Below, piece by piece: positions 16,181 to 25,047 of a DNA stretch of 64,000 nucleotides. The stretch is from Pseudomonas sp. TH41 (GTDB taxonomy: Bacteria; Pseudomonadota; Gammaproteobacteria; Pseudomonadales; Pseudomonadaceae). The stretch covers positions 124,001 to 188,000 of the forward strand of contig NZ_JAEKFH010000001.1 of NCBI RefSeq assembly GCF_016650695.1. The letters are read 5' to 3'. Under the pieces are notes generated by a model. The model was not told the DNA's origin, did not search any database, and saw only the letters and a list, made by a program, of their open reading frames with translations. The position numbers and the translations under genes were made by a program. Within the stretch, counting starts at the first letter, position 1. Every line of letters starts with the position of its first letter.

Positions 16181-16541
16181 CCAAAACACCACAGCCGGCA
16201 TCACGCCGTACCTCGAAGCGGTCAGCCGTCGCACCGATCTGGTGGACTGGGGCATGCAGAGCGACGCCGTCGAAGGCGTTTCGCATTCCAGCGGACGATT
16301 GCTGTTCAAAGGTCCGAACAACAGCCCGGAAACCGGCCTGTGGGTGTGCACGCCCGGTCGCTGGCGGCTGTCGATTCCCCGTGACGAGCTGTGCCACTTC
16401 CTGGCAGGTGACGCCACTTACCGCAATGACGACGGCGAAGTGATCGACGTTCGCCCCAACACTCTGGTGCTGTTCCCGGCCGGCTGGACCGGCGAATGCC
16501 ACGTCCGTGAAACCCTGCGCAACGTGTACATGCTGGCCTGA
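16173..16541 (+). CDS. DUF861-type cupin protein
   Basis: A 122-residue single cupin of the DUF861 (cupin_3) family, which includes EutQ-like and ureidoglycine aminohydrolase-type proteins. The small barrel is seen in ETGLWVCTPGRWRLSIPRDE, then LCHFLAGDATY and FPAGWTGECHVRETLRNVYM. The His and Glu ligands of classical metal cupins are only partly kept. It is coupled to the glycosyltransferase gene by an 8-bp overlap and followed by a REPIN, then by a related cupin gene. Such proteins often sit beside polyamine or amino acid catabolic genes; their reaction is rarely proven. Confidence 0.82.
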   Translation: MPDQNTTAGITPYLEAVSRRTDLVDWGMQSDAVEGVSHSSGRLLFKGPNNSPETGLWVCTPGRWRLSIPRDELCHFLAGDATYRNDDGEVIDVRPNTLVLFPAGWTGECHVRETLRNVYMLA

Positions 16542-16545
16542 AGCT

Positions 16546-16645
16546 TGTAGGAGCGAGCTTGCTCGCGAGAAACGTCAGGACAACGCGCTCATCCAGACAG
16601 CGCGCGTCATCGTTGACGTCCATCGCGAGCAAGCTCGCTCCTACA
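16546..16645. repeat. REPIN inside the operon
   Basis: An inverted REP pair (TGTAGGAGCGAGCTTGCTCG and its complement) lies in the 130-bp gap between the two cupin genes, which are otherwise collinear. This is unusual, since most elements here lie between convergent genes. The stem could uncouple expression of the two halves of the operon. Confidence 0.85.
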
Positions 16646-16671
16646 GAACCTGAATTTTTTGGAGAGCAACC

Positions 16672-17016
16672 ATGACAACCCCGTTTCTGTACGACCCGCT
16701 GAGCATCACTGACGTCAAGGATTGGGGCGTGATCCCGACCATGCTCGAAGGTGAGTCCCGTGTTTCTGGCGTGGTGTTGCACAAAGGCCCCGAGGGCCAG
16801 TCCGAGTGTGGCGTGTGGATCTGCACGCCGGGCAAATGGTTTTGCCATGTCACCAGCGATGAGTTCTGCCACTTCCTCGAAGGTCGCTGCACGTACGTCC
16901 ACGAATCCGGCGAAGTGATTGAAATCAAACCCGACACGGCGGCCTTCTTTCGCAAGGACTGGAAAGGTGTGTGCACCGTCCACGAGACGGTGAAAAAGGT
17001 CTACATGATCCGGTGA
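16672..17016 (+). CDS. DUF861-type cupin protein, second copy
   Basis: A 114-residue cupin of the same family as the one at 16173. The pattern is shared: CGVWICTPGKWFCHVTSDE, FCHFLEGRCTYVHESGEVIE and the closing GVCTVHETVKKVYM. GGAGA lies 7 nt upstream. It ends 5 bp before the kinase gene. The two cupins probably arose by duplication and may form a heteromer. Confidence 0.83.
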   Translation: MTTPFLYDPLSITDVKDWGVIPTMLEGESRVSGVVLHKGPEGQSECGVWICTPGKWFCHVTSDEFCHFLEGRCTYVHESGEVIEIKPDTAAFFRKDWKGVCTVHETVKKVYMIR

Positions 17017-17021
17017 TAGCC

Positions 17022-18095
17022 ATGAATGAAACACGTACGTCTTCGCCCACCCGTGAAGACCAGCGCGCAGCCTTTCTGGCGCGTGCCGGCTTCGCCGAAA
17101 CACCGTTGATCGCGTTGCCGGCGGACGCCTCGACCCGGCGCTATTTTCGCTTGAGCGGCGAAGGTCTGCTGCTGATGGATTCACCGCCACACAGCGAGCC
17201 GATAGGCCCGTTTGTCCAGGTTGCCCGGCACCTGCAGGCGCTGGGCCTGTCCGCGCCGGCCTTGCTGCAGGTCGATGAAGCCGCAGGGTTGGCGCTGATC
17301 GAAGATTTCGGTCACGACACCTACACTCGACTGCTGGCGGCAGGGCATTCGGAAAGTTTGCTGTATCGCTTGGCAGTCGATGCATTGGTGGCGTTGCATC
17401 GCGCACCGCCGGCCGCCGAGCTGCCGGCCTACGACGCCCGACGATTGAGCGACGAGTGCGCGCTGTTTATCGACTGGTACGTCCCGTTGCTGATTGGCCA
17501 AGACGCCGCGCAGGCCCTGCGCGAGTCGTATCTGGCGCTGTTCGCCGACGCCTGCGGTGAGGTCGCGCAGCGTCGCGAGGCGCTGGTATTGCGCGACTTT
17601 CACGTCGACAACCTGATGCTGCTGGACGGCCGCGAAGGCGTCGCGGCCTGCGGGCTCCTGGATTTTCAGGACGCGTTGGTCGGTGCGGCGGCGTATGACC
17701 TGATGTCGTTGCTCGAAGACGCTCGCCGCGACGTGCCCGAAGCGTTGCGCGTGGCACTGCTTACCCATTACCTGATGCAGCGTCCGGAACTCAACGCGCC
17801 GCGGTTTCTCGAGGATTACCGGCGCCTGGCCGCCCAGCGTCACGCCAAGGTGCTGGGGATTTTTGTGCGCCTGGCCGGACGGGACGGCAAGCAGGGTTAC
17901 CTGGCGCACCTGCCGCGCACCCTCGGATTGTTTATTCGGGCACTCGACGCCGAAGCCTTTGCGCCGTTGCGCGCCTGGCTCGACGGCCATGTGCCGGGCT
18001 GGCGCGAAGAACTGCCGGCCGAGACCCTGGCGGCGCTACGCGAAACCCCTTATCGATTGGTTCAAGGATCAACCCATGGCCACGTTCAACATTGA
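17022..18095 (+). CDS. AmgK-like small-molecule kinase (aminoglycoside/choline phosphotransferase fold)
   Basis: A 357-residue APH-fold kinase. ADASTRRYFRL at 34-44 matches the N-terminal signature of the COG3178 group, which includes the amino sugar kinase AmgK. The catalytic loop is LRDFHVDNLML (190-200, with D196 and N197) and the metal-binding Asp is in LLDFQD (212-217). It should phosphorylate a sugar, amino sugar or amino alcohol with ATP. It follows the cupin gene by 5 bp and overlaps the aldehyde dehydrogenase gene by 20 bp. It is not the cell-wall recycling amgK, since no murU neighbour is present. Its place in a uptake operon suggests that the imported compound or an intermediate is the substrate. 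Confidence 0.8.
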   Translation: MNETRTSSPTREDQRAAFLARAGFAETPLIALPADASTRRYFRLSGEGLLLMDSPPHSEPIGPFVQVARHLQALGLSAPALLQVDEAAGLALIEDFGHDTYTRLLAAGHSESLLYRLAVDALVALHRAPPAAELPAYDARRLSDECALFIDWYVPLLIGQDAAQALRESYLALFADACGEVAQRREALVLRDFHVDNLMLLDGREGVAACGLLDFQDALVGAAAYDLMSLLEDARRDVPEALRVALLTHYLMQRPELNAPRFLEDYRRLAAQRHAKVLGIFVRLAGRDGKQGYLAHLPRTLGLFIRALDAEAFAPLRAWLDGHVPGWREELPAETLAALRETPYRLVQGSTHGHVQH

Positions 18096-19584
18096 TACTG
18101 CATTGCGCTTCATCAACGCCGACTACCTGCCGCTGACCAATGGCCGTGTGCGCGAGGTGCTTGACCCGGCGACCCTGCAACGTGTCGGGCAGGTCGGCCT
18201 GTGCGACGAGACGGACGTGCAAGCCGCCGTCGATGCCGCCACCGTCGCGCAAAAACGGTGGCGCCTGATCGATGCAAAAAGCCGCGCTGCGCGCCTGCAC
18301 CAACTGGCCAATGCCATCGAGCAAGACATCGCCTGTAATCGGGAAGTCGCGCGGTTGATGACACTGGAAATGGGCAAGCCGTTTCCCGAAGCCATGGGTG
18401 AGTTGGCCAACTGCGCGCCGATCTTTCGCTACTACGCGGAAATGGCCCGGGACGATGCGGGCAAGGTCGCCGGCACCACGCAAATCGGCTCGTTCCAGCA
18501 TGTACGGTATGAGCCGTATGGCGTCAGCGTGCACATCATGCCGTTCAACTTTCCGATCCTGCTGATGTGCTGGACCGTCGCCGCCTCGTTGGCGGCGGGC
18601 AACGCCTGCATCGTCAAACCGGCAGAAGCCACGACCCTGTGCACGCTCAAGTTCATGGCGCATTTCACCTCGCTGTTGCCGGGCCTGGTGTCTTGTGTCC
18701 CGGGCGATGCGGTGACTGCACAGCTGCTGGTGAAGTCGACCGGGACTCATGCGGTGGCGTTCACTGGCAGTGTCGCGGCGGGCAAAGCGGTGGCGGTGGC
18801 GTGTGCCGAGCAGATGAAACCTTGTGTGATCGAGGCCGGTGGCAGCGACCCGCTGATCATCTCTAAACATGCGCCATTGGAGGTGGCGGCGGCGGGGGCG
18901 GTGACCGCCGCGTTTCACCTCAGCGGGCAGATTTGCACCTCGGCGGAACGCTTCTACGTGGTCGATGAAATCCACGATGAGTTTGTCGCGAAGTTCGCCG
19001 AGCGCACCCGCGCCTTGCGCATCGGCCATGGCCTGGAGCGTTCGGAAATCGGGCCAATGGTCAGCGAGGCAGCGCGCAGTAAAGTCATGCGGCTGGTCGA
19101 CGACGCCCTGGCTAAGGGTGCGACGCTGGTGTGCGGGGGACGGATTCCACCGCAGCACAGCGTGGGCTGGTTCTATGAGCCGACCATTCTCACCGGCGTC
19201 ACAGCAGACATGGCGATTCTGCAGGAGGAGTGTTTCGGCCCGGTCGCGGCGATCTGCCGTGTCAGTGATTTCGACGAAGCGGTGCGCCTGGCCAATGATT
19301 CGCCGTTCGGTCTCGGTGCGTCACTGTTTTCAACTGACCTTGCCGAAGCCATGGAAGCCGCCGAGCGCCTGGAGGCCGGGATGGTCTGGGTCAACAATCC
19401 GTTGATCGACAACGATGCACTACCGTTTGGCGGCTGGAAGATGTCCGGCCTCGGGCGCGAACTCGGGCGTCAGGGCCTTGAAGCGTTCCGTCGCTCGAAA
19501 ATGGTCATTATCGATCACCAGCCGAAGATCCAGGACTGGTGGTATCCATATGCCGACGACGTGTTCTATCGCGACCCGGCTTAA
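18076..19584 (+). CDS. NAD(P)-dependent aldehyde dehydrogenase
   Basis: A 502-residue aldehyde dehydrogenase that oxidises an aldehyde to its acid. The oxyanion-hole Asn is in PFNFP (N158), the general base Glu in VIEAGGSDP (E253) and the nucleophile Cys in SGQICTSAER (C287). The usual ELGG is EAGG here, as in some succinate-semialdehyde and related enzymes. AAGGATC lies just upstream of the ATG, inside the end of the kinase gene (20-bp overlap). It is the last gene of the operon, followed by the tandem REPIN array. Its substrate is probably the aldehyde produced from the imported amine. Confidence 0.9.
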   Translation: MATFNIDTALRFINADYLPLTNGRVREVLDPATLQRVGQVGLCDETDVQAAVDAATVAQKRWRLIDAKSRAARLHQLANAIEQDIACNREVARLMTLEMGKPFPEAMGELANCAPIFRYYAEMARDDAGKVAGTTQIGSFQHVRYEPYGVSVHIMPFNFPILLMCWTVAASLAAGNACIVKPAEATTLCTLKFMAHFTSLLPGLVSCVPGDAVTAQLLVKSTGTHAVAFTGSVAAGKAVAVACAEQMKPCVIEAGGSDPLIISKHAPLEVAAAGAVTAAFHLSGQICTSAERFYVVDEIHDEFVAKFAERTRALRIGHGLERSEIGPMVSEAARSKVMRLVDDALAKGATLVCGGRIPPQHSVGWFYEPTILTGVTADMAILQEECFGPVAAICRVSDFDEAVRLANDSPFGLGASLFSTDLAEAMEAAERLEAGMVWVNNPLIDNDALPFGGWKMSGLGRELGRQGLEAFRRSKMVIIDHQPKIQDWWYPYADDVFYRDPA

Positions 19585-19593
19585 CACCCATAC

Positions 19594-20620
19594 CTGTAGG
19601 AGCGAGCTTGCTCGCGATGGTGTATCAGCAACATTGATGTCGACTGACACACCATCGCGAGCAAGCCCGCTCCCACATTTTTCTCCGAGTGTCCGCAAGT
19701 CTTGTACCCACCCGCAATCCCTGTAGGAGCGAGCTTGCTCGCGATGGTGTATCAGCAACATAGATGTCGACTGACACGCCATCGCGAGCAAGCTCGCTCC
19801 CACATTTTTCTCCGGGTGTCCGCAAGTCTTGTACCCACCCGCAATCCCTGTAGGAGCGAGCTTGCTCGCGATGGTGTATCAGCAACATTGATGTCGACTG
19901 ACACACCATCGCGAGCAAGCCCGCTCCCACATTTTTCTCCGAGTGTCCGCAAGTCTTGTACCCACCCGCAATCCCTGTAGGAGCGAGCTTGCTCGCGATG
20001 GTGTATCAGCAATACTGATGTCGACTGACACGCCATCGCGAGCAAGCCCGCTCCCACATTTTTCTCCGAGTGTCCGCAAGTCTTGTACCCACCCGCAATC
20101 CCTGTAGGAGCGAGCTTGCTCGCGATGGTGTATCAGCAACATTGATGTCGACTGACACACCATCGCGAGCAAGCCCGCTCCCACATTTTTCTCCGAGTGT
20201 CCGCAAGTCTTGTACCCACCCGCAATCCCTGTAGGAGCGAGCTTGCTCGCGATGGTGTATCAGCAATACTGATGTCGACTGACACGCCATCGCGAGCAAG
20301 CCCGCTCCCACATTTTCTCCGAGTGTCCGCAAGTCTTGTACCCACCCGCAATCCCTGTAGGAGCGAGCTTGCTCGCGATGGTGTATCAGCAACATTGATG
20401 TCGACTGACACACCATCGCGAGCAAGCCCGCTCCCACATTTTTCTCCGAGTGTCCGCAAGTCTTGTACCCACCCGCAATCCCTGTAGGAGCGAGCTCGCT
20501 CGCGATGGTGTATCAGCAACATAGATGTCGACTGACACGCCATCGCGAGCAAGCTCGCTCCCACATTTTTCTCCGGGTGTCCGCAAGTCTTGAACCCACC
20601 CGCAATCCCTGTGGGAGTGC
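19594..20620. repeat. Tandem array of eight 127-bp REPIN units
   Basis: Eight units start at 19594, 19721, 19848, 19975, 20102, 20229, 20355 and 20482; the sixth unit is 126 bp long. Each unit is an inverted REP pair around ATCAGCAACATTGATGTCGA, then a 45-bp spacer containing GTGTCCGCAAGTCTTG. A remnant (CTGTGGGAGTGC) follows at 20609. Unit variants run A-B-A-C-A-C-A-B. The array fills the whole gap between two convergent aldehyde dehydrogenase genes. Small open frames inside it are by-products of the repeat. Confidence 0.95.
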
Positions 20621-20623
20621 AGA

Positions 20624-22096
20624 CTATTTCAGGTACCAGCCCCAAGGCTGGTCACTGACATACTCGGTGACTTGCTTGACCTCCAGGTAATTGTGCAGCC
20701 CCCACTGGCCCAATTCGCGGCCAATCCCGCTGTGTTTCATGCCGCCCCAAGGCGCTTCGACGAAGGTCGGTTGCGAGCAATTGACCCAGATGATCCCGGC
20801 GCGCAACTGGTTGGCGACGCGGGTGGTGCGGTGTAAATCGGCACTCATCACCGCAGCGGCAAGGCCGAAGCGGCTGGCGTTGGCCATTTGCACGGCCTGT
20901 TCTTCGGTCTTGAAGCGTTTGATGCACAGCACCGGGCCGAACACTTCTTCACGCCAGAGAATGCTGCTGTGCCCGGGTTCGTCGAAGATCGCCGGTTCGA
21001 TGAAGTAACCCTGTGCCAGACGCGCCGGCCGTCGACCTCCGGTGAGCAGGCGGGCGCCGCTGGCGAGGCCCTGGTCGATGAAGCCGAGAACCTTGTCGTA
21101 CTGACTTTGACTGACCAACGGGCCGAGCAGAACACCCGGCTCCAGGCCTGGGCCAATGGCAATTTTGCGGGTTTCCTCGACCAGCCGCTCGATCAACCGC
21201 GAGGCAATGTTTTCCTGCACCAGCAGGCGTGAGGTGGCGCTGCACACTTGACCCTGGTTCCAGAAAATACCAAACAGAATCCATTCGACGGCAGCCTCGA
21301 CATCCGCGTCGTCGAATACAATGAACGCGGACTTTCCGCCCAGTTCGAGGCTGATGTTCTTGATGTCGCGGGCCGCCGCCGACATGATTTTCGCCCCGGT
21401 GGGCACGCTGCCGGTGAAGGCCAGTTTGTCGACGCCGGGGTGCTCGGTGAGTGGACTGCCGGCGTCGGCGCCCAGGCCGGTGACCACGTTCAAGACCCCG
21501 GCCGGCAGACCGATACGGTCGGCGGCAGCGGCCAGTTCCAGCGCGGTCAGTGGCGTCAGCTCGGAGGGTTTCAACACCACCGTGGCCCCGGCAGCCAGCG
21601 CCGGCGCAACCTTCCACGCCGCCATCAGCAAGGGGTAGTTCCAGGGGATGATCTGCCCGGCCACACCTATTGGTTCATGGCGGATGCGGCAGCGAAAACG
21701 CGCGTCCGGTAACGCCAGGGGCTGGTCTTGCTGCTGATCCAGTTCCCGGGCCAGTCCGGCGTAGTAGCGAAAGCAGCCGATCGCATCGCCAACGTCCCAC
21801 TGTGCTTCGGGCAACGGTTTGCCGTTGTCGCGCACTTCCAGTTCGGCCAGTGCTTGTTGGCCACTTTCCAGCTCGTCGGCCAGTGCTTCCAGCCACTGCG
21901 CGCGCTCGGCGCCACTGGTTTGGCTCCAGCCATTGTCAAACGCGCGGCGGGCGGCGCGCACGGCATGATCGATGTCTTCTTCAGTCCCCGCGGCGACGCG
22001 ATGAAAGGTGTGTTCAGTGGCCGGGTCGATGACGTCCAGGTAACCCCCCAGATCCGGGCTGACCCACTCGCCGTTGATGTATAGCTGATCACGCAT
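20624..22096 (-). CDS. NAD(P)-dependent aldehyde dehydrogenase, betaine-aldehyde-dehydrogenase-like
   Basis: A 490-residue aldehyde dehydrogenase. PWNYP (about 151-155), the base Glu in LELGGKSAF (E251) and the nucleophile in NQGQVCSATSR (C285) are all present. The QGQVCSATSR block and overall length fit enzymes acting on betaine aldehyde or amino aldehydes. AGGAG lies 7 nt before the ATG, and the start overlaps the preceding permease gene by 8 bp. It ends the second ABC operon, opposite the aldehyde dehydrogenase of the first. The two enzymes are distant relatives, not recent duplicates. Confidence 0.9.
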   Translation of the reverse strand: MRDQLYINGEWVSPDLGGYLDVIDPATEHTFHRVAAGTEEDIDHAVRAARRAFDNGWSQTSGAERAQWLEALADELESGQQALAELEVRDNGKPLPEAQWDVGDAIGCFRYYAGLARELDQQQDQPLALPDARFRCRIRHEPIGVAGQIIPWNYPLLMAAWKVAPALAAGATVVLKPSELTPLTALELAAAADRIGLPAGVLNVVTGLGADAGSPLTEHPGVDKLAFTGSVPTGAKIMSAAARDIKNISLELGGKSAFIVFDDADVEAAVEWILFGIFWNQGQVCSATSRLLVQENIASRLIERLVEETRKIAIGPGLEPGVLLGPLVSQSQYDKVLGFIDQGLASGARLLTGGRRPARLAQGYFIEPAIFDEPGHSSILWREEVFGPVLCIKRFKTEEQAVQMANASRFGLAAAVMSADLHRTTRVANQLRAGIIWVNCSQPTFVEAPWGGMKHSGIGRELGQWGLHNYLEVKQVTEYVSDQPWGWYLK

Positions 22097-22916
22097 GCTG
22101 AGACTCCTGAACGCCGGTGCGGCGGTTTTGCAGAGAGCGGGATGTGAAAAGCAGTGCCAGCGACGCGCAAATGATCACCGTCGAGACCGCGTTGATCTCC
22201 GGCGTCACGCCACGGCGGATGGAGGAAAAGATGTAGATCGGCAATGTCGTTTCCGAACCGGCAACGAAGAAGGCGATGATGAAATCGTCAAAGCTGAAGG
22301 TGAACGCCAGCAGGAACCCGGCCATGATCGCGGGGCTGATCTGCGGCAGGGTGACTCGCCAGAAAGTCTGCATCGGCGGTGCGTACAGATCGGCCGAGGC
22401 TTCCAGCAAGGCCTTGTCCAGCGAGTCGACGCGGCTGCGCACAATCACCATGACCAGTGCCATGGTGAACAGCGAGTGCGCCGCGATCACCGTGAAGAAG
22501 CCCATGTTCAGGCGTGGAACGCTGGGGACCAAAGTCGCCAGCAACGGGTTGATCAGGTCGAACAGACTGATGAACGCAATCAGCGTCGAGATGCCGATGA
22601 CGATGCCCGGGACGATGATCGCGCAGTACGTCAGTGCATCGAACAGTAGGCGCACTTTGGGGCCGGCCCGCTGCAAACCAAACACCGCCAGCGTGCCGAA
22701 CAGTGTGGCGATCACCGCCGAGGTGAACGCAATGAACGCGCTATGCCCGAGCGCTTCCATGATGAACGGGTTGCCGAACGCGCGACCAAACCACTGCACC
22801 GAGCAGCATTCGAATGCCAGGCCACTGCGCCCGGCGTTGAAGCTGAACAGCACAATCAACGCGATCGGCGCGTAGAGAAACAGGTACAGCGACGTCGAAT
22901 AGCTGCGCAACCACAT
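22089..22916 (-). CDS. ABC transporter permease, PotC type (second importer)
   Basis: A 275-residue permease with about six membrane helices; the N-terminal part reads LYLFLYAPIALIVLFSFNAG. The EAA loop is LLEASADLYAPPMQTFWRVT. The ATG at 22916 has GGAGG 8 nt upstream and is preferred over an in-frame GTG at 22925. It starts 1 bp after the stop of the upstream permease and overlaps the aldehyde dehydrogenase by 8 bp. Confidence 0.88.
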   Translation of the reverse strand: MWLRSYSTSLYLFLYAPIALIVLFSFNAGRSGLAFECCSVQWFGRAFGNPFIMEALGHSAFIAFTSAVIATLFGTLAVFGLQRAGPKVRLLFDALTYCAIIVPGIVIGISTLIAFISLFDLINPLLATLVPSVPRLNMGFFTVIAAHSLFTMALVMVIVRSRVDSLDKALLEASADLYAPPMQTFWRVTLPQISPAIMAGFLLAFTFSFDDFIIAFFVAGSETTLPIYIFSSIRRGVTPEINAVSTVIICASLALLFTSRSLQNRRTGVQESQHA

Positions 22917-22917
22917 G

Positions 22918-23835
22918 TCATACACCTCCGTCTGCAGGACGGCCGCCGTAGCGCGCCACCAGTTTCAGATATGCGCCGATGATCAGCAGCATCATCGCCA
23001 CCAGGGTCATCGCCAGCGCACTGCCGAAGGGCCAGTTGCGCGATTGCAGGAACAAGTCGACCAGCGCGTTACCGACGAAAAACACTTTGCCACCGCCGAG
23101 AATGGCCGGGATCAGGAACTCGCCCATCAGCAGGATGAACACCAGCATCACCCCGGTGATGATCCCCGGCGCGGACAGCGGCAGGGTGATCCGGCGAAAG
23201 CTTTCGAAGGCGCTGGCGCCGAGGTCGGCCGACGCTTCGAGCAGGCGCTTGTCGAGTTTCTCCAGGCTGACGTAAATCGGAAACACCATCAGCGGCAGGT
23301 AGCCATAAACGATGCCGATGAGCACCGCCCACGGCGTGTTGATCAGGCGCACGTCCTCAAGGCCAAGGCTGGCCAGCAAGGCCGGAATGCCCTTGCCGCT
23401 GAGGATGAAGATCCAGGCATAAGTGCGGATCAGAAAGCTGGTCCAGAACGGCACGATCACCAGCGTCAGCAACAGCGAGCGGTTCTTGCTGACCTTGACC
23501 GCCAGAAAGTACGCCAGCGGGTAGGCCGCCACCAGGCACACCAACGTGCCCAGCGGCGCCAACATCAGCGTGTTGCTGAACGCCGCCCCGCGAGAGCCGA
23601 GGTTCAGGTAGTTGGCCAGCGTGAAGCCACCGGCGTAACCACCCACGGCACTGCGCTCGCCGAAACTGAAGACCAGGATGATCACCAGCGGCATCAATAA
23701 CAGCAGCAGGAACCACAATGTCGAAGGCAAGAGCATCAGCAGGGTAATCCGCCGGCCGAGGCTGCGCCGCTGGCGAACCTCGACTGACAGAGCATTGCCC
23801 GACTGCACCGTTTGCGGGTGGGCGGCGGCGTTCAT
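22918..23835 (-). CDS. ABC transporter permease, PotB type (second importer)
   Basis: A 305-residue permease. A cytoplasmic N-terminus of about 30 residues with RQRRSLGRR precedes the first helix (LLMLLPSTLWFLLLLLMPLV). The EAA loop is LLEASADLGASAFESFRRIT. The ATG at 23835 has GAGGAG 6 nt upstream and is preferred over an in-frame ATG at 23856, whose coding sequence would contain that ribosome site. It pairs with the PotC-type permease. Confidence 0.88.
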   Translation of the reverse strand: MNAAAHPQTVQSGNALSVEVRQRRSLGRRITLLMLLPSTLWFLLLLLMPLVIILVFSFGERSAVGGYAGGFTLANYLNLGSRGAAFSNTLMLAPLGTLVCLVAAYPLAYFLAVKVSKNRSLLLTLVIVPFWTSFLIRTYAWIFILSGKGIPALLASLGLEDVRLINTPWAVLIGIVYGYLPLMVFPIYVSLEKLDKRLLEASADLGASAFESFRRITLPLSAPGIITGVMLVFILLMGEFLIPAILGGGKVFFVGNALVDLFLQSRNWPFGSALAMTLVAMMLLIIGAYLKLVARYGGRPADGGV

Positions 23836-23866
23836 GGGTGACTCCTCATTGGCCATGGTCAGGTGA

Positions 23867-25009
23867 TCAGGCGGACTTGAAGCGGGCCATCAGTTCGGCG
23901 CGCGCAGGGCTGGTCAGCGTCGCGGCGGCACCGAATTCCAGTGGGCTGAGGGCTTCGGCGGCCGGGTACATGATCGGATCATCGAGCATGGCGGTGGGCA
24001 GCAACGCATCGACGCGCTTGTCACCACTTGGGTAGCCGTGGCTCAACACTTCGAGTTTGTTGTGCTGCGGGTCGAGCAGGTAGTTGATAAAGGCGTAAGC
24101 GGCGTCTTTGTGCTCCGAGCTTTTCGGGATGGCGAAGAAATCGCTCCACAACTCGCCACCTTCCTTGCCCAGTTCGAACTGCATTTGTGCGTTGTCGCGG
24201 TGCAACTGCGATGCGTCGCCAGTCCAGGACATCGCCAGCCAGGCATCGCCGCTACGCATCGACGGCTGGATGTCGGAGTTGATCGCAAACAAGTGCGGCT
24301 TGACCTCGGTCAGCAGTTTCTCGGCGTCGGCCAGTTCTTTCGGGTCCAGGGAGTTGAAGCTGTAGCCGAAGCTTTTCAGGGCGTTGCCGATGGCGGTCAG
24401 TTGGTAGTCGTGGACCATCGTCCGGCCGCTGGCAGGGCCTTGGGCGGCGGCCCAGAATTCTTTCCAGCTAGTCGGCCCGTTCTTCAGCTTGCCGGTATCG
24501 TAGAGCATGCCGGTGGTGCCCCAGTTTTTCGGCACCGCGTACACCTTGCCGTCCACCGTCCCTTGAGCCATGAACTTTTGTTGGAAGGCCGACGCATCGA
24601 AATTGGGAATGCGCGACAGGTCCAGCGGTTCGATCAGGCCCAGGCCAACGTAGGTGCTGATGGTGTAATTGGTCGGCACCAGCACGTCCCAGCCGCTTCC
24701 ACCGGCCTGCAACTTGGCGAGCATTTCTTCGTTGGAACCGAACACGCTCATGGAGACGCGGGCGCCCGTGGTCTTGGTGAAGGCGTCGAGGTTTTCCTGG
24801 CTGTGGTAGTTCGGCCAGGTCGCCAGCGACAGGCGATCGCCCAGTTTCGTCTGGTCGGCGGCTTCGGCCGTTGAAGTCAGCAGGCCGGGCATATTGGTGG
24901 CGACCACCGCTGCGGCAAGGCCAAGGCCTGTGCGGCCGAGGAATTCACGGCGACTGATCGAGCCGTTCTGCCAGCTGCGCAGGGTCTTGATAAACGTTTT
25001 CTGGTCCAT
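23867..25009 (-). CDS. ABC transporter solute-binding protein with Tat signal, PotD type
   Basis: A 380-residue polyamine-class binding protein. The N-terminus carries a twin-arginine signal (ISRREFLGRTG, R20-R21) and a hydrophobic stretch ending near AEAA at 50, so it is exported folded, unlike the Sec-exported protein at 10992. The mature part has LSLATWPNYHSQENLDAF and PKNWGTTGMLYD. GGGAG lies 7 nt before the ATG. It is the second gene of the second importer operon. The use of different export routes suggests that the two importers are independent acquisitions. Confidence 0.88.
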   Translation of the reverse strand: MDQKTFIKTLRSWQNGSISRREFLGRTGLGLAAAVVATNMPGLLTSTAEAADQTKLGDRLSLATWPNYHSQENLDAFTKTTGARVSMSVFGSNEEMLAKLQAGGSGWDVLVPTNYTISTYVGLGLIEPLDLSRIPNFDASAFQQKFMAQGTVDGKVYAVPKNWGTTGMLYDTGKLKNGPTSWKEFWAAAQGPASGRTMVHDYQLTAIGNALKSFGYSFNSLDPKELADAEKLLTEVKPHLFAINSDIQPSMRSGDAWLAMSWTGDASQLHRDNAQMQFELGKEGGELWSDFFAIPKSSEHKDAAYAFINYLLDPQHNKLEVLSHGYPSGDKRVDALLPTAMLDDPIMYPAAEALSPLEFGAAATLTSPARAELMARFKSA

Positions 25010-25047
25010 AACACGCTCCCATCCGGTTGATGAAACGAATCGATGAC

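Noticed and set aside
19594..20620. Possible CRISPR array
   Set aside because: The whole 127-bp unit repeats, including the part that would be a spacer, and each unit is itself an inverted pair. No cas gene lies near.
19625..20645. Several repeated open frames of about 100-170 codons on both strands
   Set aside because: They are by-products of the 127-bp tandem array. Since 127 is not a multiple of three, each unit shifts the frame; the peptides are the translated REP sequence.
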